Assembly (NCBI GenBank): GCA_009193035.1
Contig: SWDT01000103.1
Location: forward strand, 186,001-250,000
Direction of reading: 5' to 3'
DNA from: Halicephalobus mephisto
Lineage: Eukaryota > Nematoda > Chromadorea > Rhabditida > Panagrolaimidae
DNA: 64,000 nucleotides
Part shown: positions 45,233 to 57,275 of the stretch, piece after piece
How positions within the stretch are numbered: the first letter of the stretch is position 1
How the letters are laid out: each line of letters begins with the position of its first letter
Made by a program: the position numbers and the translations under genes
Notes under the pieces: model-generated
The model's database searches: none
Told to the model about the DNA's origin: nothing
Seen by the model: only the letters and a program-made list of their open reading frames with translations

Positions 45233-48200
45233 ATGAACTGTGGAAATTTCTTAACTTTATTGATCATTACTGCATTTTGTAATCATTACTTAAGTTCATT
45301 TACTATTAAGACTATTTGGGCCAAACCAGGTCAACCAATCACGATTCCATGTGATCTTAAGAATGGAGAAAACAATAATTATCATCTTGAATGGCGAAGA
45401 AATTCACAAGTAATTTTCAATGCTGAGGGATCGAATGACGGACATTCAGTAGCGGCTTTTCAAGGTATGTAATTTAAAATAATTTAGAGTGCAAATAATA
45501 TAACCCATAATTTACAACTTTGAGGTTAGAAAATTACTGAAAATATTGCAAAAGATTCCTTTACCTGGAATGAATTTAACTAAGCTGAATTGTGTAATTA
45601 GTGATAACGAGCAATAACGAATAGTGACGATCGAGACAAGACCTGCATCGGAAATTTTTCTAAAGTCAAAAAAGAGATATACAGTATGATATCTAACTTT
45701 CATATCATTGGTTGTAACTTGGTGTAGATGTCAGAACTTCAAAAGTAGAAGCTTTAAAAACATCCTTAATAGCTCAACTTGCGAAGGATACTGTAAGGAA
45801 TCTGATAGCATACAGTACTTTTCTATTACTGTAGAGTGAAACTAATTACAACCAATTGCTTTAAGATTATAAATCATACTGTAGATGCAGGAATCTTCAT
45901 GATAAGCTCGCATGAGAGACCCTGAGAGCAAAAACTGAAAGCGACGGAAAATGCAACGATTTAGGCTTAATAAAACCCAGTAAATACAAACCAAACAATA
46001 AATATTAAGAATCAGCCTCGCATCCATTTGTTGTTTACCAATGTGAGCTTAATTGGCTGTGAGAGGCCAAATGAGTTTGCAGCAACTAAGACAACTTCCT
46101 CGGCTCCGTTTATTGACTTACTGGTGCTTGTTACCGATTTCTTGTCCCATAATGAATGATGATGACGCCAATAAACATGGTAAATATCAGCTCTATCGGA
46201 TTCCTTCCATGTAAGAAGCACAAGGGAATCACCTGTTGGGGTTATCTTGACATCCTTTGGGGTTGATGGACGTTTGAGAGCTCCATCGTAACGACATTGA
46301 ACAACATCATTAAGATGGTGTTGACAAACAGCTGGCATGAGGTTCGTCGGAGTCACTTGACTATCACAGAGATACATACAGACTTTCGGGACACGAGCTC
46401 GAAGACAGCATCCACTGTCATCCACTCCCGGCATAGCACAAGATAGGACTTTTCCGATTTCGTTACTGCAGCTAACATTCATATAAGGAGTCTTTTGCTC
46501 AACTCCACACATAGTTAAACATCTGGTGTTGACTCCATGAGATTGACAACAAGCGTGAGGGGTGTCCGGGGGATAGCTATCAACCTTACTAACTTCCGCT
46601 TGAACCAATTGGACTTCTGCATGAGCAGTTCCAAATTCATAAGTTACACGACAACGATAGTGTCCATAATCCTCTTCTTTGATATTTTTGATCTCCAAAG
46701 TAGTTACGTATTCACGGGGTTTCCCATAAGAAGAAACATAATGAGTCAAGTTGTATTTCGATCCTTCAAGGACTTGATAAGATTTCCCATGTCTTCGGAG
46801 CCATTCTAACCTGAGTTTCGAATGGAAAATCCCGCTGATTTGGAAACGACAGGCAAGGATTGCAGAAGACGCATGTTTCGGAGCGCTAACAAGGTCCTTG
46901 TAGGCGTACATATGAGGTGCAATACCAGTTGTCTGGAAGTGAACTTTGTCGGAGGCCAGCGACCGTCGTTTTCCATCTCTAGCATAGGCAATTACATAGC
47001 AATAATATTTCGTGGCTGGCTGTAGGTCCTCCAAAGTTACGTACATGTTTCTCGTATCCTTGACCACTTCAGAGATCGACAAAGTGGATGAATCATTTTC
47101 AACACATACAACTTGATAATAATGGGCAAAATCGGGGTTGATCAATGGAGCAGACCACGAAAGTTGAACAGGTTTGTTGTTTTCAGTAATAGCAGTAAGC
47201 AATTGAGGGGGTGAAGGAATGTTCTCATACCCCTTCTGGAAACAGTTAAACATAGAAGGGAGATTGATGGCAATACAAGTTTGATACCCTGTCCATGGAG
47301 CATCATCGAGTCCTTCACCTTCACATAAGCCGAAACAAGCATTTTCTTCTCGGTCTTTTGCCTCTGTGACGCAGCAATGTGAGTGATTTCGTCCGTCTGC
47401 AAGGCATTGCGCGATTGTCTTCAAATGCTTTGAACAGTTATGTCGACGTTCAAAAATGTCATAGACATCAAAGTCCCCTGGAGGAGAAGAAGGGTTACAT
47501 AGGGTCTTGACACAAATATCCGGAATCTTATGTTTTCGACAACATTGTTCAATTGCCGCAGGTTTAACATGGGTAATCAGCAAAAATAACAGTAATCCTT
47601 TACAAATTGAATAGAGAAACATCCTTGCCCGTAGAATATGAGGAAGTTGAAATCGTTCACTGGGTATATTAGCTTAGAAATGTATATGGGATAATTGAAA
47701 TACACACGGAAGGAAATTGTCAAGGACCCAGCTTGTTTGTGGCGACGACCTTTTCTTCGCGCACTGATTGAGTTTTTTTCGTCAGCTCTCGAAAACGTTG
47801 AGCAGGTCGAGGAGGACTTCGGTTCGTTTTGTCGTCCAACAGAACTTTGCCCAAAATGCAAAAACGGTCCGTAATGCAGAGAAAAAGCAAAACTCTGTGT
47901 AAGAATAGTAGGGACAACTACACCGCCAACAAAAGACCAGAATGTGGTAACGATGAAAGGTTTAGGTAGGACGTTATGCACAAGAACAAACCCGTCCGCA
48001 ATATGGAATGAAGACGGCCCAATGTCGATTTTTGCGCAATTGTTGTCTGCCAAATTTCTGAGTGGTTTTCCGGGCAATAAGGCTGTCAATTTCTCCTGTA
48101 AATATATTTAATTACTATGATGGAGGAAAATTTAATCCAAATTTATGGCGTTGAACAAAGGTATCGCGAAAAAAGTTCAAAAAAATCTGTTTTGATTTGA

Positions 48201-51200
48201 CGAGTCAAGTAAGTTTTAAAATTTGGGAAAATTCTATATTTTTTTACATTCATATTTGTTTTTTTCTTATTCATCTTACAACTCGGGACAATTACTCAGA
48301 AAGTAAACCGAAAATCTTATCGCTTCGTTTGAAATTTGAAAAAAATTTTTTTGGAATCCGTGGGGGCAAAAAATTGAACTTTCAATGCTCAAGGGACCTC
48401 TACTTTTAGTTCTTGCCCTTTTTCGTAGGCGTTTTAAAACTCAATTCTAAAAAAAACCGAAATTCAAAAAAGTGGTAATTTTAAATTTAATAGCTCAGCT
48501 AATTAAGGAAATTCAAATTGGTTTAGTTTTATCCCAAATTCAACTGGAGATAAAAATGATGAAAATTGAGATTTCTTCGTGGCTTTATCTCGGATTGGAG
48601 GTGGACCGTATTCATGAAAGATGCACATTCATGTCTTCTGTAGCAGTTTCAAACAAGGAACGGTTTTTTGTGCCCCAGAAAACTCCGCCTATTATTACGA
48701 TGGCATTTGTTGTCGAAGAAAATTGTAGTTTTACCATATTCTTGATGAGATACAAGTCAGAAAATTTGTCTAAAAAAATGTTTTCTTGACCATATTGATG
48801 CTTTTTGTATCCACAACAACTTCCTAATATGCAATTACATGAGCTAATCATAATTTGTTTTGGAACAATTTTAACCCATAAAAATACAATTTTTAATTTA
48901 GTTATTTTTACAAAAAAACAGTTTTACAAAACAAAATCCGAAATTAGGGCGACCAATTTACGGATTTTTTTCATGAGAAATTTGACCTTGATTAATAAAA
49001 CATGTCGTCGTTTTTAGGCCGTCTTGCCAGAGCTCCTGATTTGGGAATCACGTTCCACGCCGTGAATCAACAAGATTCGGCGACTTATCAGTGCGTTCTG
49101 ATCACGACCAATCACGAAATCCAGACATTTCCAGAATTTGGGACGGTCATCAAGCTGATTGTTTTTTGTAAGTAGAAAGAAATCAATAAAAAATAAAAAT
49201 TAAATTGCAGCTCCTCCTGAGATTTTTAATCCTTCACTAGGTCAAGTAATTTTTTTCAAAGAAAAAAAAGAAATAAAAATCAATTGTGAGGCTGACGGAA
49301 AGCCCAAACCTCACGTTATTTGGACAAAGGTGAGGAAAAACAAAACTGTCAAAAAAACAAGTCCTTCGTTTCTAGAGAAATCAAATAGTTAGTCTCAATT
49401 CGACCTTACAGTTCGCAAAATTCAGCAAAGAAAGTAATGTGAGATGACAACAATGAAGTTTATATTTACGGTTTTTTCTAGGGTCAATACATTTGCCATG
49501 CTACAAATCCAGAGGGAACTGTCAATAGAACAATTGAAATTTTAACTGCAGGTAAACGTTGGAGAAAAAACAGAGTTATTTTTATACCTTTTTAGAAAGT
49601 CCAAAAATCAAAGAAAAACTTCTAAATACGACCGTAGTTGAAGGCAGCAGTGTACATTGGCTTTGTTCTGTCGAAGCACTTCCGACGAACGTTACTTACA
49701 AGTGGATTAGAGGGGATAAAGCACTAGACCCTAAAGACTTGAATTCAAAACTTCATATCTATGTAATTACACTACACACAAAAAAGTGTAACTTTTGGTC
49801 CAGTAACAAATGCAAATCATTATTATTTTTAATTTTCGTCAAAAAAGTCGGATTTTATAAAAATGTGACGATTATATCACATTTTGCAATTATTACTGGA
49901 TTAAAAATTACGTTTTTTTACATGTAAAGTTGACTTTTTAAAATTAATTAACTATAATATACAAAAAAACATAACTTTTGGTCCAGTAACAAATGCAAAT
50001 CATTATTATTTTTAATTTTTGTCAAAAAAGTCGGATTTTATAAAAATGTGACGATTGTTTTATTTTGGTTTTATTTGGCAATTTTTACTTGACCAAAAGT
50101 TACGTTTTTTTGTGTAAAGTTTAACTTTTATAGTACATGTTTATAGCAAAATGAAATCCACATAACTGCAGCGAAAAAAGAAGATTCTGGATGGTACACT
50201 TGCGAAGCTGATAATGGATTCTCGCCCACGGCCACGGACAAGGCTTTTCTCAATGTTCTGTGTATGATTTTCTTTATATAGACTGTAAACTTAATTTACT
50301 TTCTTTCTTTATTTAGATAGACCAAAGGCTACCCGAGCAAGAACAACGGAGTACACACTTCCGTTGAACGGTAATGTTACGTTAGTTTGTGAAGTTGAAG
50401 CAAATCCTCAATTTCATTCGGTTCAATGGACTAAAGACGGTAGAAGTTGGCGTACCACAAATGGAAATGAGATTACGATAACAAATGCATCACCCACTCA
50501 TAATGGGCTGTACACGTGCCAGGCATTCAATTTGTTAGGTGGGGGTGATGTCGTGGAAATTGTGGTTACTGTAACTGAACCATTAACTTTCTCGAAAAAA
50601 CCACCACCTACAGTAATCGTGGAACTCGGAGAAGATGCAGAAATCGAATGCGAAGGATTCGGATATCCTAGTCCTGTACAGTACTGGTTGAGGAATAATG
50701 TAATTTTAGTTTTGTCGAAATTTGAAAAAGTTGATTTTTGTAGATTCGGATTTCTTCGAGTATTTTGGAATTCAGAAACGTCAGTGCTCCAGATGGAGGT
50801 CTCTACCAATGCGTCCTTGCCAACGGAAATGACGTAATCCACCAAGACGTCAATTTGCTAATCAGGAACACCGTTCCCCAATGCCCCCCTAAGCCCCGGG
50901 TGACCTGTCATGGAGAGACAAGTTTGAATATCTCCCTCAAGCCCGGATTTGACGGGGGATATCCACAATCATTTCAATTTCTCTTAATGTCGATCGACAC
51001 AAAGGTCATTAGTGAAAGCGAGTGGATATCAGATATCGGAGACGATTACTGGTATCTAATCGATACAAGACTGCCCTTTTCGGTTCACGAACTTTGGTTG
51101 AACACAAGAAACATTAAAGGAACAACGAAATGTGCACTTGGAATTTATCACGTGTGTACCAAAGTAATGGCCCCTTCTATGATCGAATTGAATTCAGAGA

Positions 51201-51908
51201 ATCTCCTAAGTTGGACAGCTGTAAAAGAAGCAGATAATTACGTCGTCGCTGCCCGAGTTGGAAATGAGTTCTTAGAATTGGTAGATTTTCAAGACACCTA
51301 ATGTCATTTAAAATGCATTATTTTAGGGACGGACCGATGAAACTGACTTTAGGTTCCACCAGATACCAAACACTACCGTATCCGGATTGGAAATTGGAGT
51401 AAAAGCTGTTCGTAAACCTTTTGTGGATTCGGATTACACAATTTACAAAAAACACAAATCCAAAGGTAAAATAAATTCAAAAATTATTTTTAAAAATTTA
51501 ATTTCAGAAAAAAATGGAATATTAATTGTTTTAATAATTTTTTTATTTTTTATTATTTGTATTTTTGCAAATTTTTATCAAAAAAGAAAAAACGTCAAAT
51601 TAAATGATCCTGATCCGACCATAATTGACAACGAATATTTTTCGACTTTTCAAAGACCTCCGGCAATTGACAGTCGGTATTCAACTTGGAGAACAGTCGA
51701 CAGCGAAGACAACACGATAATTCAAGGACAATTTGATCAACAAGAAACTGAAGACTTCGAACAGCCTTCAGTAGTCAACGAGATATTCCGAAAGTACTAC
51801 ATGCAGAATCCCGAATACAACAAAGTCAATCTTATCGACGAATTGAGATTGGCAAGGCTGAAACAAGAATTGTGTGAAGCTACTGTAGAATCCATTCCGA
51901 CGTATTAA
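45233..51908 (+). CDS. Five-Ig, FN3, single-pass membrane receptor, 791 aa
   Basis: Eleven exons join in frame: 45233-45464, 49018-49167, 49211-49329, 49376-49438, 49482-49551, 49596-49762, 50147-50261, 50317-50699, 50744-51280, 51327-51465 and 51508-51908 (2376 bases). A signal peptide (1-20) is followed by five Ig domains, each with Cys-Trp-Tyr-x-Cys (TIPCDL..LEW..DSATYQC; INCEAD..VIW..GQYICHA; WLCSVE..YKW..DSGWYTC; LVCEVE..VQW..NGLYTC; IECEGF..GGLYQC). Next come an FN3-like region with no second membrane signal, a membrane span (about residues 663-684) and a cytoplasmic tail of about 105 residues. The plan suggests a neuronal adhesion receptor of the nephrin/Kirre (SYG) or IgCAM type; I cannot choose between them. 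Intron 1 (3.55 kb) contains an antisense gene. Introns 6 holds two family B elements. Confidence 0.85.
45668..45895. repeat. Dispersed family A repeat, copy in intron of the Ig receptor gene
   Basis: Shares AGATGTCAGAACTTC, TAAAAACATCCTTAATAGCTC, AGTACTTTTCTATTACTGTA and TAATTACAACCAATTGCTTT blocks with the other copies. It abuts the 3' end of the nested minus-strand gene and may supply its 3' UTR or last codons. Confidence 0.75.
46012..47622 (-). CDS. Intronless secreted Ig/FN3/DB-module protein (IGDB type), 536 aa
   Basis: One uninterrupted frame with a signal peptide (residues 1-21). Domain order: DB module 1 (about 25-145; CC near HKIP, CVTEAKDREENACFGLCEG), FN3 (about 148-240), Ig (about 245-350; LACRF..LEWLRR..DYGHYRCRV), DB module 2 (about 358-455; ACCQSHGVNTRCLTMCG, SGCCLRARVPKVCMYLC), FN3 (about 458-530). 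C. elegans igdb genes combine Ig and DB modules, so this belongs to that type; function is little known. It lies antisense inside intron 1 of the Ig receptor gene. Near the stop a GTAAAC donor after the codons for LTL (about 46050) could extend the gene to a short exon in the family A repeat near 45830-45935, replacing the last eight residues. The absence of introns is unusual here. Confidence 0.82.
   Translation of the reverse strand: MFLYSICKGLLLFLLITHVKPAAIEQCCRKHKIPDICVKTLCNPSSPPGDFDVYDIFERRHNCSKHLKTIAQCLADGRNHSHCCVTEAKDREENACFGLCEGEGLDDAPWTGYQTCIAINLPSMFNCFQKGYENIPSPPQLLTAITENNKPVQLSWSAPLINPDFAHYYQVVCVENDSSTLSISEVVKDTRNMYVTLEDLQPATKYYCYVIAYARDGKRRSLASDKVHFQTTGIAPHMYAYKDLVSAPKHASSAILACRFQISGIFHSKLRLEWLRRHGKSYQVLEGSKYNLTHYVSSYGKPREYVTTLEIKNIKEEDYGHYRCRVTYEFGTAHAEVQLVQAEVSKVDSYPPDTPHACCQSHGVNTRCLTMCGVEQKTPYMNVSCSNEIGKVLSCAMPGVDDSGCCLRARVPKVCMYLCDSQVTPTNLMPAVCQHHLNDVVQCRYDGALKRPSTPKDVKITPTGDSLVLLTWKESDRADIYHVYWRHHHSLWDKKSVTSTSKSINGAEEVVLVAANSFGLSQPIKLTLVNNKWMRG
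49775..49922. mobile_element. MITE-like palindromic element (family B), copy 4
   Basis: From CACACAAAAAAGTGTAACTT and TTTTGGTCCAGTAACAAATG to ATTACTGGATTAAAAATTAC and GTTTTTTTAC. It starts 12 bases after the donor of exon 6 in the Ig receptor gene. Confidence 0.75.
49961..50114. mobile_element. MITE-like palindromic element (family B), copy 5
   Basis: Same orientation as copy 4, 38 bp further on: ACAAAAAAACATAACTTTTG at one end and TTGACCAAAAGTTACGTTTT at the other. A TTTATTTTGGTTTTATT insertion replaces part of the central block. Confidence 0.75.
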
Positions 51909-52499
51909 GTGCAATGGTGTTTGATCTCATGCTATAAAAATTTTTGTAATAAAAACAACACTTTTTATTTAAAAAATAAAAACTTACTTATAATAAATAA
52001 AATCAAATTCTTTTTGATTTTTAAACAAATTTACAATTATGCGATATTCTGCTATAAACATTTTACAACACTATTTAATAGTATTTCTTAAAAAATAAAA
52101 GTTTATTTAATAATAAATATAATAAAGTTCATTTTCGATTTTTAAACAAATTTACAATCACATATTATTATATTGCAAAAATTTTTTGTAACACAGTTCA
52201 GTAATGTTTGTTAAAAAAACTTATTTGATAATAAATATAATAAAGTTCATTTTCGATTTTTAAACAAATTTACAATCATATTACTATATTACAAAAATTT
52301 TTTGCAACATAGTTCAGTAATATTTGTTAAAAAATAAAAGTTTATTTAATAATAAATAAAATAAATTTCGAAACAAGTTTACTATTATGTGATATTGTGA
52401 TAGAAGACTTTTATAATACGGTCCAACAATATTCATTAAAGAATTTTAAAAAATTAAATTTATTCAATAATGAATAAAATAAACTTTTTTAATTTTTTT

Positions 52500-53340
52500 A
52501 ATTTTCGAATAAATTTAATAATATGATGTCATATTGTAAAAAATCGACAATAAAAATTTATCAGTATCTATTTGAAGTGCATGCAATTGAAAAAATTATT
52601 TATTAATAATTAATAAAAAAAATTTTTCAATTTTTTAAAATGACTTCATTAATGTGACATCATAATATGAGAAAATTAAAATGAAAATTCATTGATATCT
52701 ACTATCAAATTTTAAAAAATTATTTATTAATAGTGAACCGAGCAGAATTTTTTCGAATTTTACAAATTTAATATTTTATATCATATTATACAAAGTTTAT
52801 AATCAAAATTTATTAATATCAATTGCAAATTTAAAAGAATTTTTTATTAATGATAAATAAAAAAAATTTCTCATTTTCTTCATCTTTAATAAGTTCCATA
52901 TTATGTGACTTCATATTATAAAAAGTTTATAATCAAAATTCATTAATATCCATTGCAAATTTTTTTAAATTTTTATTAATGATGAATAAAAAAATTTCTC
53001 ATTTTCCTCAAATTTAATAAGTTCCATATTATGTGACTTCATATTATAAAAAGTTGCAATAAAAATTCACTAATATCCATTGCAAATTTTTTTAAATTTC
53101 CTTTTAATGATGAATAAAATAAAATTTTTCCATTTTCTTCATCTTTAATGAATTCCATGTTATGTGACTTCATATTATAAAAAGTTTATAATCAAAATTC
53201 ATTAATATCCATTGCAAATTTTTTTAAATTTCCTTTTAATGATGAATAAAAAAATTTCTCATTTTCCTCAAATTTAAGAAATTCCATATTATGTGACTTC
53301 ATATTATAAAAAGTTGCAATAAAAATTCACTAATATAACC
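52500..53340. repeat. About 129-bp tandem repeat
   Basis: ATGTGACTTCATATTATAAA recurs at about 52903, 53031, 53162 and 53291. Units also contain ATAAAAATTCACTAATATCC and TTAATGATGAATAAAAAAAT. Confidence 0.85.
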
Positions 53341-53724
53341 ACATTTTATTAATCAAATTATTTATGTATATTACTGTTTTAGACTCATTAAAATAAATCA
53401 ATGTAGAATGTTATTTAATTTTTTCTGTAATTAAATGTCTAAATTCTTTGCAAAAGTACATTTAAAAATTGCCTCTAAAGTTGAATACAAATTAGTACTT
53501 GTCAAATTAAGCACATTTTCGTTGGTTTTTGTACTTATATTTTTTCCAAGAATTTAAAGGAATCAACGGTCACATGAATTTCTTACAAAACATCTGATCT
53601 ACCTGATAAGCAATGACTGAAAATTTATTTTTTGTCCTTGAATGTGAATGAAAAAGGGTTAGAAATCATTGTACACAACTTTGCACCTGTGTATGGAATT
53701 CCCGCACAAAATTTTAGGTATTCT

Positions 53725-54140
53725 CAGAATCAAACACAAAGTATCTATAATAAAGTAACTGAATCTATATATAATTAATATAAAGTCATTATTAAAGGTT
53801 AGCGTTCAGAATCTAGAGATTAAGAGTTTTTATACCTTTATAGTTATTCTTAGAATCAAACACAAAGTATCTATAATAAAGTAACCGAATCCATATATCG
53901 TTAACATAAAATAATTATTGAAGGTTAAAGTTTAGAATCTAGAGATTAAGAGTTTTTATTTTTTCATAGTTATTCTCAGAATCAAACACAAAGTATTTAT
54001 AATAAAGTTATTGAAGGTTAGCGTTCGTAATCTGGAGATTAAGAGTTTTTATGTTGTTGTAACTATTTTCAAATCTAAGCGAAACCATAATAAAGTAACC
54101 GAATCCATATATCCTCAATATAAAGTCAACATTGAAGAGT
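53725..54140. repeat. About 126-bp tandem repeat
   Basis: CAAACACAAAGTATCTATAA occurs at 53731, 53857 and 53983, followed by TAAAGTAACCGAATCCATAT and TTAGAATCTAGAGATTAAGA. A decayed unit continues to about 54140. Confidence 0.85.
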
Positions 54141-54737
54141 GATCTTTAGAATTATAATCTTAGAAACCCCATAAATCCCTTAGATGAAATCCAATTGACT
54201 TAATTTTTAATGATATTTGTTATTCGAAATCTTTCATCAAACACAAATATCTAAAGTCATGCCGTAAGCAGAGATTTTGTAGCTTGTTAGTTTTCGTCAT
54301 CGATTATTACTATCTAGATATCTCTATGTAAGGGATACCTTATATGCTTATTTTGTTGATCCTCAGGGCCTTCTACAACCTGCAATAAACCAACATATCA
54401 AATCTACATTTTAGAGAATCCCTTACTTAAGAGATCGATATATAAATTTCGATATTTTTTATTTTTCATTTAACACTATTTTTAACGATTATACTATTGA
54501 TTAATAGAAAAAAATAAAAAAAATAATTATATTGGTACTTTTCTAATTATTTTAAATTTCTACATTATGTTTGAAGAAGATTATTCATTTGAAAGTCAAA
54601 AAAATCAAACTTGGTTATATCGAATAATATTTAATTTTACTCTTTGACAAGAAATAAATCAATTTCTTAATCTAGATAGGTTACAGGAAAAAGTCAAAAA
54701 TCATATTAGAGTAGTGGTAAAATGCACCATGTCTACC

Positions 54738-55187
54738 CACAAAAAAAATATATTAAAACAGTTTCGATATATTAGATAAAATATGCTTTATATACCGATC
54801 TATTGAATATAATGCGCCGATATTACACATAATGAATGAATATATTTAATCTAATGCATCTATATGAACTTGATATATAGGTACATTGAATACAGTGTGC
54901 TGATATTACATTAAAATTATTGATATGTTGAATGCAATGCACAGATATCAACTTAATGTGTCGATTCATTGAATATAATGCGCCGATATTACACATAATG
55001 TATGAATACATTGAATCTAATGCATCTATATGAACTTGATATATAGGTACATTGAATATAATGCACCGATATTACATTAAAAGTATTGATATGTTGAATA
55101 CAATGCACAGATATCAACTTAATGTGTCGATTCATTGAATATAATGTATCCCATACATCAGAGCTGTTTTAATGTATCCTTTTTGTG
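54738..55187. mobile_element. 450-bp non-coding element with 24-bp terminal inverted repeats
   Basis: The left end (CACAAAAAAAATATATTAAA then ACAG) is matched by the reverse complement of the right end (CTGTTTTAATGTATCCTTTT then TGTG) at 21 of 24 positions. The interior is a minisatellite of about 166-bp period based on TTGAATATAATGCRCCGATA and GATATCAACTTAATGTGTCG. No open frame. This looks like a MITE whose interior has been amplified. A target-site duplication is not clear. Confidence 0.7.
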
Positions 55188-56038
55188 TCCAGATCTATAG
55201 TTGATAGAAATGGATGGTTCGTATATCAGTCCATAATTAAGAAACTTACCAATGCTAATGAACAAAGTTTTTCTTATCAATTTTCTAACTAATTAAATTG
55301 TACACGCTTTTGAACCCAATTACGAAATAATTTCAATTTAACTGTTCATATATAAAACTAATGAATTCCAGGAATAGTGCATGTGTTTGTATTCAATATA
55401 AAAAATTTCTAAAATGCTAATGGACTTATTGACGAAATTAGAAGTATAAAAGTATTTCATACGGTAACATATATGAATAAATCAACTAATGAAAGATATT
55501 AACAATCAGAGTTTTTGAGTTCGGCCTTTGAATCGAATTTGGAACTAATTAGAATCAAACTAATTAGAATTCTAATTCGAAAATTAAACAGTTCGAATTC
55601 ACATCGGATAATCCGAATGCGAAAATCGAGGAATTCAATCTCAAATTAAACTTTTAAATTTGAAAATTGGGAGATTTTGGATTTAAAAATAAAAAAATCC
55701 ACAATTCCAATAGCGATTCGCTTTTGTACTAACATGGTTTTTAGACTTATTTATGAAATCCTTAAACTAGTATTTTCTTTAATTTTCACATTATTAGAAT
55801 AATCTAGTCAGAGATTTTAAAAAACCTTTTTGTTCTAGAATTATTCATTTTTCACATGCACCGTATGATTTATTATAGAAAAATTCGGAACAAGCCAATT
55901 TAGTCCTTCACACTGATTTATTTGTTAATTTTTGGATCATCATGGGGTTTCTGATTTACGTAAAAGTGAGAAATAAGTAAAAACTGATTTATTGGGTCTG
56001 GTGGCTCGAGATACAACACAACTCGAACAATAATTGTA

Positions 56039-56185
56039 CAAACAAAAAACGTAATTTTTAATCCAGTAACAATTGCGAAATGTGATATAATCTTCACATT
56101 TTTATAAAATTTGACTTTTGTGACGAAAATTAAAAATAATAATGATTTTCATTTGTTACTGTACTAAAAGTTATGCTTTTTTGTG
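56039..56185. mobile_element. MITE-like palindromic element (family B), copy 6
   Basis: ACAAACAAAAAACGTAATTT with TTAATCCAGTAACAATTGCG at the left and TTTGTTACTGTACTAAAAGT then TATGCTTTTTTGT at the right. Interior CACATTTTTATAAAATTTGA. Opposite orientation to copies 4 and 5. Confidence 0.75.
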
Positions 56186-57275
56186 TGGACAACCTTCTCA
56201 ACTTCCGACCAATGCATAATCGCAAGTCCCTCAGGGTATTTCCCCTCGGGACCAATGCTGTGTGAACTTCTGCTCAAATGGATAAATGCACAAATCAACA
56301 TTAATAAATACAAAAAATTAAAATTAGGAAATTATTTCTTATTTAGTCATGAATCAGATCGAGTTTTGATTTCTGATTTCAGTTTTTTCTTAATTAATAA
56401 ATAAAAATAAAGTGTGACTTTATGTGATGAAAGTTTATAATAACGATTCATCAATATACATCAATGAATCATACAATTATAAAAAAATAAAAATAAATTT
56501 TTTCATGAAGTTGTTCAAATAGGGATTTACTAAAGTTTTAAAATTCCGATTTTGTAAATTAATTTTAGAAACTTTCATCGGAATTCTAAGTTTTCAATAT
56601 ATTCAAAAAGATCCTAAAAGTTTTCAATATATTCAAAAAGATCCTAAAATTTTTGAGATTCTGGGAAATCCTAAAAATTTTCAATTTATTCAAGTAAATT
56701 CTGAAATATTATAATTTTTGCTAGATTCTGAGAAATTTTACAAATTTTAAAAGATTCTAGAATTTCTCATTAAATTCTAGAAGATTTAAAACTTTTTTTT
56801 GCAATTCTGATCTTGCCTAAAAATAAGTTACAAATTCATTTTCCGTTCAGTAATGAATCAGACCGAGCATTCGATTTTCAATTTTCGTTTTGAAAGTTCT
56901 TCTTTTAACTAATTAATCCAGTAATATTTGATCTCATATTGTGAACAAATTTACAATCCAAACTCATTAGTAAAAGTAAAAAAATGTTTAAAAATATTTT
57001 CAAAAATGAATCAGATCAAGTTTGTTTGATTTCCAATTTTCGTTTCGAGAATATTTTTCTTAACTAATTAGTTTAGTAATATTTGATCTCATATTCTGAA
57101 CAAATTTACAATCTAAACTCATTAGTAAAAGTTTAAAAAATTCAAAAATATTTTCAAAAATAAATCAGATCAAGTTTGTTTGATTTCCAATTTTCGTTTC
57201 GAGAGTATTTTTCCCGTTTACGACCGCTTTTGTCGACTTATATGAGTGGTTTGTCCATGATTTTATTTATTTGAA

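Larger units (their letters stand above)
51909..57241. other. Repeat-rich intergenic region of 5.3 kb
   Basis: No gene supported. Contents in order: AT-rich repeats of TTTATTTAATAATAAATAA type (51950-52500), a 129-bp array (52500-53340), a 126-bp array (53725-54140), a 450-bp inverted-repeat element (54738-55187), a family B element (56039-56185) and short duplications of AAAAAGATCCTAAAAGTTTT (56560-56700) and GATCAAGTTTGTTTGATTTC (56990-57210). 57000-57240 should contain the start region of the next gene. Confidence 0.65.

Noticed and set aside
48472..48789. 105-codon frame in intron 1 of the Ig receptor gene
   Set aside because: No ATG at the start of a coding-like segment, no splice partners, and composition like intron DNA.
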